Part shown: piece by piece, positions 1 to 7,971 of the stretch | Position numbering within the stretch: position 1 is the first letter of the stretch | Layout: each line of letters starts with the position of its first letter | Origin: Nocardioides nitrophenolicus | GTDB taxonomy: Bacteria > Actinomycetota > Actinomycetes > Propionibacteriales > Nocardioidaceae | DNA: 64,000 nt | Reading direction: 5' to 3' | Assembly: GCF_016907515.1 (NCBI RefSeq) | Contig: NZ_JAFBBY010000001.1 | Location: forward strand, 744,001 to 808,000 | Notes under the pieces: model-generated | What the model was told of the DNA's origin: nothing | Databases searched by the model: none | Seen by the model: only the letters and a program-made list of their open reading frames with translations | Position numbers and translations under genes: made by a program

Positions 1-745
1 ACCCGGCGTTCTGGGACCAGTCGAGGAACACCTTGCCGCGGCGCCGGGCCTTGGTCATGGTCGCGGTGACCAGCTGGGGGTGCGCGGCCTGCAGCTCCTC
101 GGCGATCTCCTTGGCGAGCTCGCTGGTCTCCGCCGAGGGCAGCGGCTCGGCGAGCGGCGCGTACAGGTGCAGGCCCTTGCTGCCGCTGGTCACCGCGACG
201 GCGGCGAGGTCGCGGGCGGCCAGCGCCTCCTGGACGTGGAGGGCCACCTGGCAGCACTCGTGCAGGCCCGCGGGCTCACCGGGGTCCAGGTCGATGACGA
301 GCCGGTCGGCGCCGACCGGCTCGTCGTCCGCGTCGACGGTCCACTGGTGGACGTGCAGCTCGAGCGCGGCGAGGTTGACCGCCCAGACCAGGGTCGGCAG
401 GTCCTCGATGATCGGGAAGACGAGCGTGTCGCCGTGCCGGCTCGGACCCCGGCTGCCGGTGGTCGGGACCTCGGCCGTGCGCACCCAGCTCGGCGTGCCA
501 CGGGGGGCGTTCTTCTCGAAGAAGCTGAGGTCGCCGACGCCGTGGGGCCAGCGGATCCGGGTGACCGGGCGGCCGGCGAGGTGCGGCAGCAGCGCCGGCG
601 CGACGCGCACGTAGTAGTCGAGCACCTCGCCCTTGGTGGTGCCCGTGCTCGGGTACAGCACCTTCTCCAGGTTGGTCAGTCGCAGGGTGCGGCCCTCGAC
701 GTCGACGTGGACCTCGGTCTGGGGGTGCTCGGCCTTCTTGGGCAT
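1..745 (-). CDS. ligD: LigD-type DNA polymerase/primase domain protein (3' end outside window)
   Basis: The reading frame starts at the ATG at 745 (MPKKAEHPQTEVHVD) and stays open to base 1, so its end is missing. The translation reads like the archaeo-eukaryotic primase-type polymerase domain of LigD: an N-terminal TNLEKVLYP segment, then RWPHGV and FFEKNAP, then the DADDEPVGADRLVIDLDP acidic motif that supplies metal-binding Asp residues, and SGSKGLHLYAPL further on. In non-homologous end joining this domain fills in and adds nucleotides at breaks. Its ATG overlaps the stop of the upstream ligase gene (ATGA), so the two are probably translationally coupled. Here polymerase and ligase are separate proteins instead of one LigD chain. 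Confidence 0.9.
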   Translation of the reverse strand, partial: MPKKAEHPQTEVHVDVEGRTLRLTNLEKVLYPSTGTTKGEVLDYYVRVAPALLPHLAGRPVTRIRWPHGVGDLSFFEKNAPRGTPSWVRTAEVPTTGSRGPSRHGDTLVFPIIEDLPTLVWAVNLAALELHVHQWTVDADDEPVGADRLVIDLDPGEPAGLHECCQVALHVQEALAARDLAAVAVTSGSKGLHLYAPLAEPLPSAETSELAKEIAEELQAAHPQLVTATMTKARRRGKVFLDWSQNAG

Positions 746-1683
746 CACAGGTCCTCGGGGGTCAGGTCGGCGCGCACGCCCTGGTACGACGGCTGCCGGA
801 GGCGCTCGTAGCCGAGCCCGTGGGTGTCGACGTCGACGACCACCACCGGCTCGACCCAGGTGGTCCCCTCGGCGTCGACCCGCGGCACCTCGTCGGCGAA
901 CGGACTCGCACCGCGGGTCAGTGGTCCCAGCAGCGCGGCGAGCGCGCGGGACTGCTTCGGGCCGATGCCGGAGCCGACCCGGCCCCGGTAGGCCAGGCCG
1001 TCGGCGGTCGGCTCCCCCACCAGCAGCGCGGCCAGCCGGCCGGTCGTGCCCGTCTGCGAGCGCCAGCCGCCCACGACGAACGAGGCGCGGTGCCGGTGGG
1101 CGAACTTCAGCCAGTGGTGGGTGCGCTCCCCCGGGCGGTACGGCGAGTCGCGGCGCTTGCTGACGATGCCCTCCAGCCCCTGGGCGCGGGTCGCCTCGCG
1201 GAGCATCGCGCCGTCGTCGTACTCGGCCGGGACCTGCCAGCCGGACCGGCCCAGGTCGAGCTCGGCCAACCGGCGCCGGCGCTCGTGGAGCGGCAACGGG
1301 CACAGGTCCTCGCCGTCGAGGCGGAGCAGGTCGAAGACCATGTAGGTCACCGGGATCCGCGTGGCGAGGCGGGCCGCGGTCGTGGCGTTGCGGACGTGCA
1401 TCCGCTCGGCGACCACCCGGAAGTCGGGGAGGCCGCGCTCGTTGAGCGCGATGATCTCGCCGTCGACGACCAGGTCGCGCACGCCCGCCGGCGGCGTGAC
1501 CAGGTCGGGCCAGGCCGGGGTGATCCGGTTGCCGTTGCGGCTGGTCAGCGTGACCGTCGCGCCGGGACCGCCGTCGAGCGCCGCCAGCGCCCGGACGCCG
1601 TCCCACTTGACCTCGTGGCACCACTCCTCGCCCCGGGGGACGTGGGTGCCCGCGGTGGCGAGCATCGGGCGCAGGTCGGGCAC
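745..1683 (-). CDS. ATP-dependent DNA ligase (LigD ligase-domain type)
   Basis: This 312-residue protein has the ATP-dependent ligase core. The nucleotidyl-lysine motif EVKWDGVRA (about residues 25-33) accepts AMP, VVDGEIIAL is motif III, YMVFDLLRLDG is motif IIIa, EGIVSKRRDSPY is motif IV and HHWLKFAHR is motif V. An OB-fold domain follows, ending near residue 312. The length matches the isolated ligase domain of LigD. The start is a GTG at 1683. It is divergent from ku across 35 bases and overlaps the polymerase gene by ATGA, which makes a role in Ku-dependent end joining very likely. No nuclease (phosphoesterase) domain is visible in either gene. Confidence 0.93.
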   Translation of the reverse strand: MPDLRPMLATAGTHVPRGEEWCHEVKWDGVRALAALDGGPGATVTLTSRNGNRITPAWPDLVTPPAGVRDLVVDGEIIALNERGLPDFRVVAERMHVRNATTAARLATRIPVTYMVFDLLRLDGEDLCPLPLHERRRRLAELDLGRSGWQVPAEYDDGAMLREATRAQGLEGIVSKRRDSPYRPGERTHHWLKFAHRHRASFVVGGWRSQTGTTGRLAALLVGEPTADGLAYRGRVGSGIGPKQSRALAALLGPLTRGASPFADEVPRVDAEGTTWVEPVVVVDVDTHGLGYERLRQPSYQGVRADLTPEDL

Positions 1684-1706
1684 GCACTCATCCTGTCAGG
1701 AACGGG

Positions 1707-1712
1707 TAGATT
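1707..1712 (+). promoter_or_regulatory. Candidate -10 element for a leaderless ku transcript
   Basis: TAGATT lies six bases before the ku ATG at 1719. That spacing would put the transcription start at or next to the initiation codon. No convincing -35 was found in the 35-base gap shared with the divergent ligase gene. No Shine-Dalgarno is present before the ATG, consistent with leaderless translation, which is common in actinobacteria. This is inference from spacing only. Confidence 0.35.
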
Positions 1713-1718
1713 CAACTC

Positions 1719-2630
1719 ATGCGTGCGATCTGGAAGGGGGCCGTGTCCTTCGGCCTCGTCAGCGTGCCGGTCAAGCTCTACAGCGCGACCGAGAGTCACG
1801 ACGTGTCGTTCCGTCAGGTCCACGCCAAGGACGGCGGCCGGATCAAGTACCAGCGGATCTGCGCCATCGACGGCGAGGAGGTGCCGTACTCCGACATCGC
1901 GAAGGGGTACGAGACCGAGGACGGCGAGATGGTCATCCTCACCGACGACGACATGGCCAACCTGCCGACGACCTCCTCCCGCGAGATCGCGGTCGAGAAG
2001 TTCGTCCCGAGCGACCAGATCGACCCGCTGCTGTTCGAGAAGTCCTACTACCTCGAGCCCGAGGGCACCGGCGCCAAGCCCTACGCCCTGCTCCGGCAGG
2101 CGCTGCTCGACGCCGACCGGATGGCGGTCGTGACCGTCGCGCTGCGCCAGCGCGTGACCACGGCGGTGCTGCGGGTGCGCGAGGACGTGATCGTGCTGCA
2201 GACCATGATGTGGCCCGACGAGATCCGCACGCCCGACTTCAGCGTCGAGACCGGCGAGGTCAAGGACGCCGAGGTCAAGATGGCGCACATGCTGGTCGAG
2301 ACCCTGTCCGGCGACTTCGACCCCTCGGAGTTCGAGGACGACTACGCCGACGCGGTCCAGGCGGTGGTCAAGGCCAAGATCGAGGGCGGCGAGGTGCAGC
2401 GCACCGAGACCTCCGCCAAGACCGGCGGCGAGGTGGTCGACCTGCTCGCCGCGCTGCAGCGCTCGGTCGAGGCGGCCAAGAGCTCGCGGGGCGAGGCCGA
2501 GGAGAAGCCGGCGAGGAAGGCTGCTGCCAAGAAGGCCCCGGCCAAGAAGACGGCGGCGAAGAAGGCTCCGGCAAAGAAGACCGCGACGAAGAAGACCGCG
2601 ACGAAGAAGGCGGCCAAGAAGGCGAGCTGA
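1719..2630 (+). CDS. ku: Ku protein, DNA end-binding factor of NHEJ
   Basis: This 303-residue protein begins MRAIWKGAVSFGLVSVPVKL, the hallmark of bacterial Ku, and continues through the beta-barrel core (about 1-250) with the family motifs KYQRICAIDGEEV and EKSYYLEP. Bacterial Ku forms a homodimeric ring on broken DNA ends and recruits LigD. The last 45 or so residues are a lysine- and alanine-rich tail of AAKKAPAKK-type repeats, a feature of many actinobacterial Ku proteins that is thought to aid DNA binding. It is divergent from the ligase and polymerase genes, which completes an NHEJ locus. No Shine-Dalgarno is seen. Confidence 0.96.
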   Translation: MRAIWKGAVSFGLVSVPVKLYSATESHDVSFRQVHAKDGGRIKYQRICAIDGEEVPYSDIAKGYETEDGEMVILTDDDMANLPTTSSREIAVEKFVPSDQIDPLLFEKSYYLEPEGTGAKPYALLRQALLDADRMAVVTVALRQRVTTAVLRVREDVIVLQTMMWPDEIRTPDFSVETGEVKDAEVKMAHMLVETLSGDFDPSEFEDDYADAVQAVVKAKIEGGEVQRTETSAKTGGEVVDLLAALQRSVEAAKSSRGEAEEKPARKAAAKKAPAKKTAAKKAPAKKTATKKTATKKAAKKAS

Positions 2631-2634
2631 CGCT

Positions 2635-2663
2635 CCGCCGCAGCCGTCCGCGGGCTTCGGCGG
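2635..2663. terminator. GC-rich hairpin downstream of ku
   Basis: The arms CCGCCG-C-AGCC and GGCT-T-CGGCGG pair over ten positions with one mismatch and a seven-base loop, starting five bases after the ku stop. No T-run follows, as is usual in very GC-rich genomes, so terminator function is an inference from position and stability. Confidence 0.4.
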
Positions 2664-2800
2664 TCGGGCTACGGTCCCGGTCGGTCGCTCCAGTCGCCGA
2701 TCGTGACGTCGACTCTCCACACCCCCTGATCGAGTTTCGGCCTTCCACAGGCGGGTTCCCGCCCCCGGTTTGTGTCGTACGTGGGTGGGACGATCCAGTC

Positions 2801-4000
2801 ATGGATCTCGGAACCCGCTCCCGTTCGACAGCAGCCTTGCTGTGCGGGCTGCGGGCCGAGGTCGAAGGCCGCCAGGCCTCCCTGGTCCGCGACTGGGCGA
2901 CCATCGCGGAGTGGGCCGGCGACCACGTCGTCACCGGGCCCGAGGGTGCGGCGACGATCACCGAGGGCTATCTCGACACCGGCGTCCCGATCGCCGGCGC
3001 GGGTGCACCCCTGGTCGGTGAGTTCGCGTTGATGGAGCTCGTCGCCGTCCTCGGCAGGTCCCCGGATGGCGGGAAGGCCTACGTCGGGCGGGTCATCGAG
3101 TGCGCCTGGCGACTCCCGAACGTCTACGACGCCGTGGCCACCGGGAGGTTGGAGCCGTGGGGGGCCGAACGGATCGCCGACCTCACCCACCCCCTGTCCG
3201 CCGACGCTGCCTCGTTCGTGGACCGGCAACTCTGGAACGCCTCTGGGGTCGGGTGGGCGCAGCTCGAACGCCTCATCACCGAAGCGATCCTCCGGTTCGA
3301 CCCCGAACAGGCCGAGACCGACCGGCAGAAGGCTGCCGACCACGGGCACTTCGACATCAGCGAGGTCGACGACCACGGGCTCGTGCACCTCGACGCGCTG
3401 ATGGACGCCGCCGACGGCCACGACCTCGACCTCGCCGTCGGACGCCGTGCTGACGTGCTGGGGCGGCTCGGCGACGAGTCGTCCTTGGATGTGCGTCGGT
3501 CCAAGGCAGCCGCCGAGCTGGCCCGCCAGGACCTCGCCCTGGACCTGTTGATCCCCGACCCGAGACCGGGGAGGTCGTCGCCACCGTCCCGCGAATGGCT
3601 CCGCACCCGGCACACAACCATCATCGTGCGACCGGTCATCGACCTCGCCGACCACGTCCCCGTCACGGCCTACGAGATCCCCGACCGGCACAAGACCCGC
3701 GTCGCGTTGCGTGACCACACCTGCCGGTTCCCCCACTGCACCCGTCCCTCGAACAGGTGCGACATCGACCACCACCGACCCCACGCCGAGGGCGGGGCGA
3801 CATGTCCGTGCAACCTGGTCCCACTGTGCCGGCGGCACCACCGCGCCAAGACCCACTCAGCGTGGCGTTACGACATCGTCATCCCCGGCTCGTATGTGTG
3901 GATCAGTCCCAGCGGGTTCCGGTTCCGGGTCGACCACCGCGGCACCCACCCCATCCACGACACCAGCGACACCAGCGACACCAGCCCGCCCGACCAGTAG
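2801..4000 (+). CDS. DUF222 / HNH endonuclease family protein
   Basis: The 399-residue product starts MDLGTRSRSTAALLCGL at the ATG at 2801; the frame is open far upstream, but that part is not coding. Residues 1 to about 290 form the helical DUF222 region. Near the C-terminus an HNH nuclease motif follows: CRFPHC, then CDIDHHRPHAEGG, CPCNLVPLC and RRHHRAKTH, so the cysteines and histidines expected for zinc and metal binding are all present. The family is multi-copy in actinobacteria (the 13E12-like repeat proteins of mycobacteria) and its function is poorly defined. The C-terminus ends in three DTS repeats encoded by a 9-base direct repeat near 3959-3985. No LexA box was found upstream, unlike the second copy at 18653. 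Confidence 0.9.
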   Translation: MDLGTRSRSTAALLCGLRAEVEGRQASLVRDWATIAEWAGDHVVTGPEGAATITEGYLDTGVPIAGAGAPLVGEFALMELVAVLGRSPDGGKAYVGRVIECAWRLPNVYDAVATGRLEPWGAERIADLTHPLSADAASFVDRQLWNASGVGWAQLERLITEAILRFDPEQAETDRQKAADHGHFDISEVDDHGLVHLDALMDAADGHDLDLAVGRRADVLGRLGDESSLDVRRSKAAAELARQDLALDLLIPDPRPGRSSPPSREWLRTRHTTIIVRPVIDLADHVPVTAYEIPDRHKTRVALRDHTCRFPHCTRPSNRCDIDHHRPHAEGGATCPCNLVPLCRRHHRAKTHSAWRYDIVIPGSYVWISPSGFRFRVDHRGTHPIHDTSDTSDTSPPDQ

Positions 4001-4054
4001 CGACCGAGCCCCACACCCCGCAGGACCCCACGTCTGCGGGGGCACCGGCAGGTC

Positions 4055-5848
4055 CTAGTCGGTCTCGTCCTCGGCCTTCTCGATCAGGTCCTTCACCACG
4101 TCGATGGACCGGATCCGGCCGCTGGTGACGGTGCTGCCCTCGGCCGCGAACAGTGAGGTCGGGATGCCGATCAGCTGGCCGTCCTCGTTGATCGCCATGC
4201 CGCCGGAGTTGCCGGGCGCGATCCGGGCGTCGGTGTCGAGCTCGGAGCGCGGGCCGAGGTCGGGGTCGTTGAGGACCGTGGAGATGACGCCGGTCGTGAC
4301 CGTGATCGACTCGCCGTCGCCGGCGACGGCCGGGAAGCCCAGCACGGTGACGTTGTCGCCGGCGCGCAGGTCGCCGGAGCTGCCGATCGGGACGGTGGGG
4401 AGGTCGAGGTTGCCGTCGATGGGCCCGCCGTTCTCGTCGGCGTAGATCTGGACGACGGCGACGTCGAGGTTGCCGTCGGCCTCGACGACCCGGGCCCGGT
4501 AGGCGGCCGGGGCGTTGGTGTCGGTCATGCCGTCGGTCAGCGAGATGAGCAGGTAGTCGGGGTCGGCGATGCGGACCTCGTCGCCGTACTTCTGCGCCAG
4601 GCCGGGTGACTCGGGTGCTGCGACGTGGGCGTTGGTGAGGATGAGGCCGTCGGAGCGGATGATCGAGCCGGAGCCGTGGTAGGTGCCGGTGTTCGACGGG
4701 TCGTCGATCAGGTGGCTCTCGGCGGTGATCTTGACCGTGGCGGCCTTCGCGGCCTCGAGGACGTCGGTGCCGCCTCCGCCGCGCGGTCGGCTCGGCTCGT
4801 CGCGGCCGGCCAGGAAGGCCACGCCGACGACGCCGACGACGAGCAGCAGGGCCGCGGCGACGCCGCCGATGACCGCGAGCCGCTTGCGGAGCCGGCGCCG
4901 GGCGATCCGGCGCTCCTCCTCGGCCGCGGACAGGATCGGCACCAGGGTCAGCTCGGGGCCCGCGACCGGATGCCCCAGGCGCAGGCCGAGCCGCTCGTCG
5001 AAGCGGGTGGTGGCGACCCGGCGCCCGTCGTGGAAGGTGCCCTCGTTGGAGAGGTTCGTGTAGGTCCAGCCGCCCGGAACCGGGTCGATCCGGCCGTGGA
5101 CACGGGAGCAGGCCGGGTCGCCGATCACGACCGTGCAGTCGCTGCGACGCCCGACGGTGATCGGCGTGGGGTGGCGGAACCGGTGCTCGCGGCCCTCGGC
5201 GATCAGCAGCAGGTCGGGTCCGCTGCGCGGGGCGGGCGCGGCGCCGGGCGGGCCCGACGGGCGCGGCATCGCGAGGATCTGGGTGGCGTCGTTGCCGGAG
5301 ATCGCCGGCGGCAGGCCCGGCGCGGCGGCCGGGCGGGAGCCCGGGGGTGGCGGCGCCCACGAGGGAGCCGACGGCATCGGGACGCCCATCGGCGGGGTGG
5401 CGGGAGGCGGCGACGCCGGCGGCGGAGCGACCGGGTACGGCGGCCGGGTCGCCTCGTTGACGACATAGGCCGGGGCGGCCGGCTCGGCGGGCGTGGCCGG
5501 CGGCGGGGCGGGCGCCACGGGGGTGGCCGCGGCGACGTCGTACTCCTCGGCGGGGATGATGGCGAGCGTCGAGCCGGGAGCCGGCGGGCCGCAGCGCACG
5601 GCGATCCGGCGCTCGATGGGGTACTCGGTGACCCGCTCGTCGTCGACGTAGGTGCCGAACTGGCTGCCGCGGTCGACCAGCACCCAGCCGTACTCGGTGG
5701 CGTGGAGCTCGGCGTGCTGGCGCGAGACCGAGCCGGCGGTGAGCACGACGTCGGCCTCGATGGCCCGGCCGATCCGGTAGACCGGCTGTCCCTCGAGGCG
5801 CAGCACCCGGCCCTCGACCTCGATGACGAGTGCGGACACGACGCTCAC
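4055..5848 (-). CDS. Membrane-anchored trypsin-like protease with two FHA domains
   Basis: The protein has 597 residues from the GTG at 5848, which overlaps the kinase stop as GTGA. In order it contains an FHA domain (about 1-100: YRIGR, SVSRQHAEL, GTYVDDERV), a proline-rich linker (about 105-210) holding DATQIL, a second FHA domain (about 212-300: TVGRRSDC, SRVHGR, EGTFHDGRRV), one transmembrane segment (about 320-345, AVIGGVAAALLLVVGVVGVAF) and a chymotrypsin-fold protease. The catalytic triad is visible: His in LTNAHVAAP, Asp in NLDVAVVQ, Ser in APGNSGGMA. FHA domains bind phosphothreonine, so the topology suggests that cytosolic phosphorylation is sensed and an extracytoplasmic protease is the output. 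The coupling to the kinase makes that kinase the likely partner. Substrate unknown. Confidence 0.88.
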   Translation of the reverse strand: MSVVSALVIEVEGRVLRLEGQPVYRIGRAIEADVVLTAGSVSRQHAELHATEYGWVLVDRGSQFGTYVDDERVTEYPIERRIAVRCGPPAPGSTLAIIPAEEYDVAAATPVAPAPPPATPAEPAAPAYVVNEATRPPYPVAPPPASPPPATPPMGVPMPSAPSWAPPPPGSRPAAAPGLPPAISGNDATQILAMPRPSGPPGAAPAPRSGPDLLLIAEGREHRFRHPTPITVGRRSDCTVVIGDPACSRVHGRIDPVPGGWTYTNLSNEGTFHDGRRVATTRFDERLGLRLGHPVAGPELTLVPILSAAEEERRIARRRLRKRLAVIGGVAAALLLVVGVVGVAFLAGRDEPSRPRGGGGTDVLEAAKAATVKITAESHLIDDPSNTGTYHGSGSIIRSDGLILTNAHVAAPESPGLAQKYGDEVRIADPDYLLISLTDGMTDTNAPAAYRARVVEADGNLDVAVVQIYADENGGPIDGNLDLPTVPIGSSGDLRAGDNVTVLGFPAVAGDGESITVTTGVISTVLNDPDLGPRSELDTDARIAPGNSGGMAINEDGQLIGIPTSLFAAEGSTVTSGRIRSIDVVKDLIEKAEDETD

Positions 5849-7164
5849 CCCTGTCCGTCGGGCGCGGGCCGGCGCACCTGCACCGTGGCGTTGCGGAGCT
5901 GGATCCGGGCGCCCTCGACCAGCTCGATGGTGCGGTCCGGCTCGAGCAGGAAGCTCTGACCGCCCGGGTAGGCGACCGGCCACGAGAAGTCGGAGGCGTT
6001 GTGGAGGCCCCACCGGTCCGGGGCGTCGGGGTGGCGGCGCACCCGGCCGAGCACCTCGGGGTGGTCGACGCCGGAGGTGAGGTGGTCGGAGCGCAGCGTG
6101 GTCTGCGGCCCGACGGCGACGGTGCGCCGCCCGACCTGGAGCAGATACGGCGGACGCACCTGGGTGCGGTCCTGCCAGCAGGTGACGCTCTCCTCGCCGG
6201 GACTCCAGAAGTTGGTCGTGCCGCACGTCGGGCACGCCAGCATCCCGTCGCGCAGCCGGTCGAGCGCCTTGATCCACTGTCCCTCGGTGACCCGGGCGCC
6301 CGGGTTGTCGATGCCGTCGACGAACGCCTGGACGAACAGGTCGCGCAGGAACTGCGGGTAGATGCTCCAGTACTGCTGCACGATCTGAGCCGGCCGGTTC
6401 TCGGACCGGGTGGGGTGCATGCAGAACAGCGGCTCGGTGCCGAAGTGGGTCATCAGCCAGTGGGCGTCGCGCATGCCGGCGTCGGTGCGCGCGCCCTCGA
6501 GCGGGTGGCCGAGGAAGAGGGAGTAGAAGAGCAGCACGGCCAGCGAGTGCCGGTCGGTGTCGGTGTTGGGCAGGGTGCGGTAGGTCGTGTCGCGGACCAC
6601 CTCCGGCGCCATGAAGTACGGCGTCCCGAGGACCCGGCCGGTGCCGTTGTCGATGCCGACGTTGTCGTTGTCGCAGATCAGCACGTCGCCGTTGCCGGGG
6701 TCGAAGAAGACGTTGCCGAAGGAGATGTCGCGGTAGCACAGCCCGCGGGCGTGCAGCCGCAGGAAGCTGTAGCTCAGCTGGCGGCACAACTCGATGATCG
6801 AGGCGAAGGAGACGTCGAGCGGCTTGCCGTCGCGGTCGGCGTTGAGCAGCAGGTAGCTGAGCTCGAGGTAGCGGGGGTGGCGCAGGTGCATGACGTAGCC
6901 GAAGCTCGGCTCGGTGCCGACCCGGGCCATGCTGAGCGGCCACAGGAAGCGCTGGTGGGGCGACCCGATCTCGACGAGCTGCTGCATCTCGTCGTACTGC
7001 TGGGCGGTGGCGCTCTCGGGCTTGTACCACTTCAGCGCCAGCGGCTCGCCGGAGTCACGGCGCACCTCGAACACATAGCCCTGGCCGCCCTGGCCGAGCA
7101 GCGACGTCACCCGGGCGCGCCCCAACGGCCCGAGGTCGACCTCGACGCCCTCTGCCAGCACCAT
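5845..7164 (-). CDS. Atypical Hanks-type protein kinase with C-terminal zinc ribbon (TerY-P-like)
   Basis: In this 439-residue protein the kinase domain covers about 1-300. It has a glycine loop (LGQGGQGYVFEV), the ATP-binding lysine in LALKWYK, a catalytic loop YRDISFGNVFF and GTPYFMAPE. Asp and Asn of the catalytic loop are kept, but HRD reads YRD, the usual Lys two after Asp is Ser, and DFG reads DND. A CPTCGTTNFW zinc-ribbon half follows near residue 305, then a beta-rich region (about 330-430) that looks like a degenerate FHA fold. Kinase, zinc ribbon, divergent vWA and PP2C neighbours match the TerY-P phosphorylation triad described for Ter stress systems. No transmembrane segment is seen. 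Activity is likely but unproven. Confidence 0.85.
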   Translation of the reverse strand: MVLAEGVEVDLGPLGRARVTSLLGQGGQGYVFEVRRDSGEPLALKWYKPESATAQQYDEMQQLVEIGSPHQRFLWPLSMARVGTEPSFGYVMHLRHPRYLELSYLLLNADRDGKPLDVSFASIIELCRQLSYSFLRLHARGLCYRDISFGNVFFDPGNGDVLICDNDNVGIDNGTGRVLGTPYFMAPEVVRDTTYRTLPNTDTDRHSLAVLLFYSLFLGHPLEGARTDAGMRDAHWLMTHFGTEPLFCMHPTRSENRPAQIVQQYWSIYPQFLRDLFVQAFVDGIDNPGARVTEGQWIKALDRLRDGMLACPTCGTTNFWSPGEESVTCWQDRTQVRPPYLLQVGRRTVAVGPQTTLRSDHLTSGVDHPEVLGRVRRHPDAPDRWGLHNASDFSWPVAYPGGQSFLLEPDRTIELVEGARIQLRNATVQVRRPAPDGQG

Positions 7165-7269
7165 GGGTGTGACCGACCTCCGTTATCGCGTTCTCTGACC
7201 CGTGACAGGCTATAACCTCGACAGAACGGCGAGAGTTGAAACCCGACGCCCCGTGGAAGGAGGCCTGCG

Positions 7270-7971
7270 ATGAGTGACCGGCTCGGTGGCGCCCTGGCGC
7301 GCAAGCCGCTGCACTTCATCTTCGTGCTCGACGTGTCGGGCTCGATGTTGCGCGGTGGCCGCATCCAGGCGCTCAACAACGCGATCACCGAGGTGCTGCC
7401 CCACCTCAAGGACGAGGCCCGGGCCAACCCGCACGCCGAGATGCTGGTCCGGGTCCTGGCGTTCGCCAACGAGCCGCAGTGGATCATCGAGGAGCCGACC
7501 CCGGTCGACCAGATCCACTGGCGGCGGCTGGAGGCGGTGCCCCGCGGGTTCACCGAGCTCGGCAGCGCCCTGCAGACCCTCGCCGGCGCGCTCGACCACC
7601 TCGACGAGTCCAACAGCGCCTTCCCGCCCGCGATCATCCTGGTCTCCGACGGCCGGCCCACCCAGAGCAGCGGCGTCACCTTCGCCGAGGGCCTGCAGGC
7701 CCTGCTCAACAACCGGTGGGGGGCGACCGCCGTACGCCTGGCGCTCGGAGTGGGCCGCGACGCCGACATGCACTCCCTGCGCCGGTTCATCGGCGACGAG
7801 GAGGTGCCGCTGCTGCGCGCGGACAACCCCGAGCAGCTCGTCGAGTACATCGTCTGGGCCTCCAAGGCGGCCAGCAAGGTCGCCTCGCGGCCGGTCGTCG
7901 GACCCGGCTCCGGCGTGCCCGCGGCTCCGCCGAGCCCGATCGGCGACCCGATCTGGAGCACCCTGGGATGA
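7270..7971 (+). CDS. von Willebrand factor A domain protein (TerY-like)
   Basis: The product is a 233-residue single vWA domain. The MIDAS metal site is complete: FVLDVSGSM (DxSxS, about residues 19-27), a threonine in GFTELGSAL and an aspartate in ILVSDGRPT. It has no signal peptide or transmembrane segment, so it is cytosolic. A strong Shine-Dalgarno (GGAGG) precedes the ATG. The stop overlaps the PP2C start as ATGA. The last residues, GDPIWSTLG, resemble the start of the next protein. The vWA and phosphatase pair divergent from a zinc-ribbon kinase identifies it as the TerY-type member of a phosphorylation triad. It probably scaffolds the kinase and phosphatase or presents a substrate. Confidence 0.9.
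   Translation: MSDRLGGALARKPLHFIFVLDVSGSMLRGGRIQALNNAITEVLPHLKDEARANPHAEMLVRVLAFANEPQWIIEEPTPVDQIHWRRLEAVPRGFTELGSALQTLAGALDHLDESNSAFPPAIILVSDGRPTQSSGVTFAEGLQALLNNRWGATAVRLALGVGRDADMHSLRRFIGDEEVPLLRADNPEQLVEYIVWASKAASKVASRPVVGPGSGVPAAPPSPIGDPIWSTLG

Noticed and set aside
2801..4000. LexA box for the first DUF222 protein
   Set aside because: A TCGAACAGGTGCGA-like sequence occurs inside the coding region, but only one half-site matches and it is far from any promoter.
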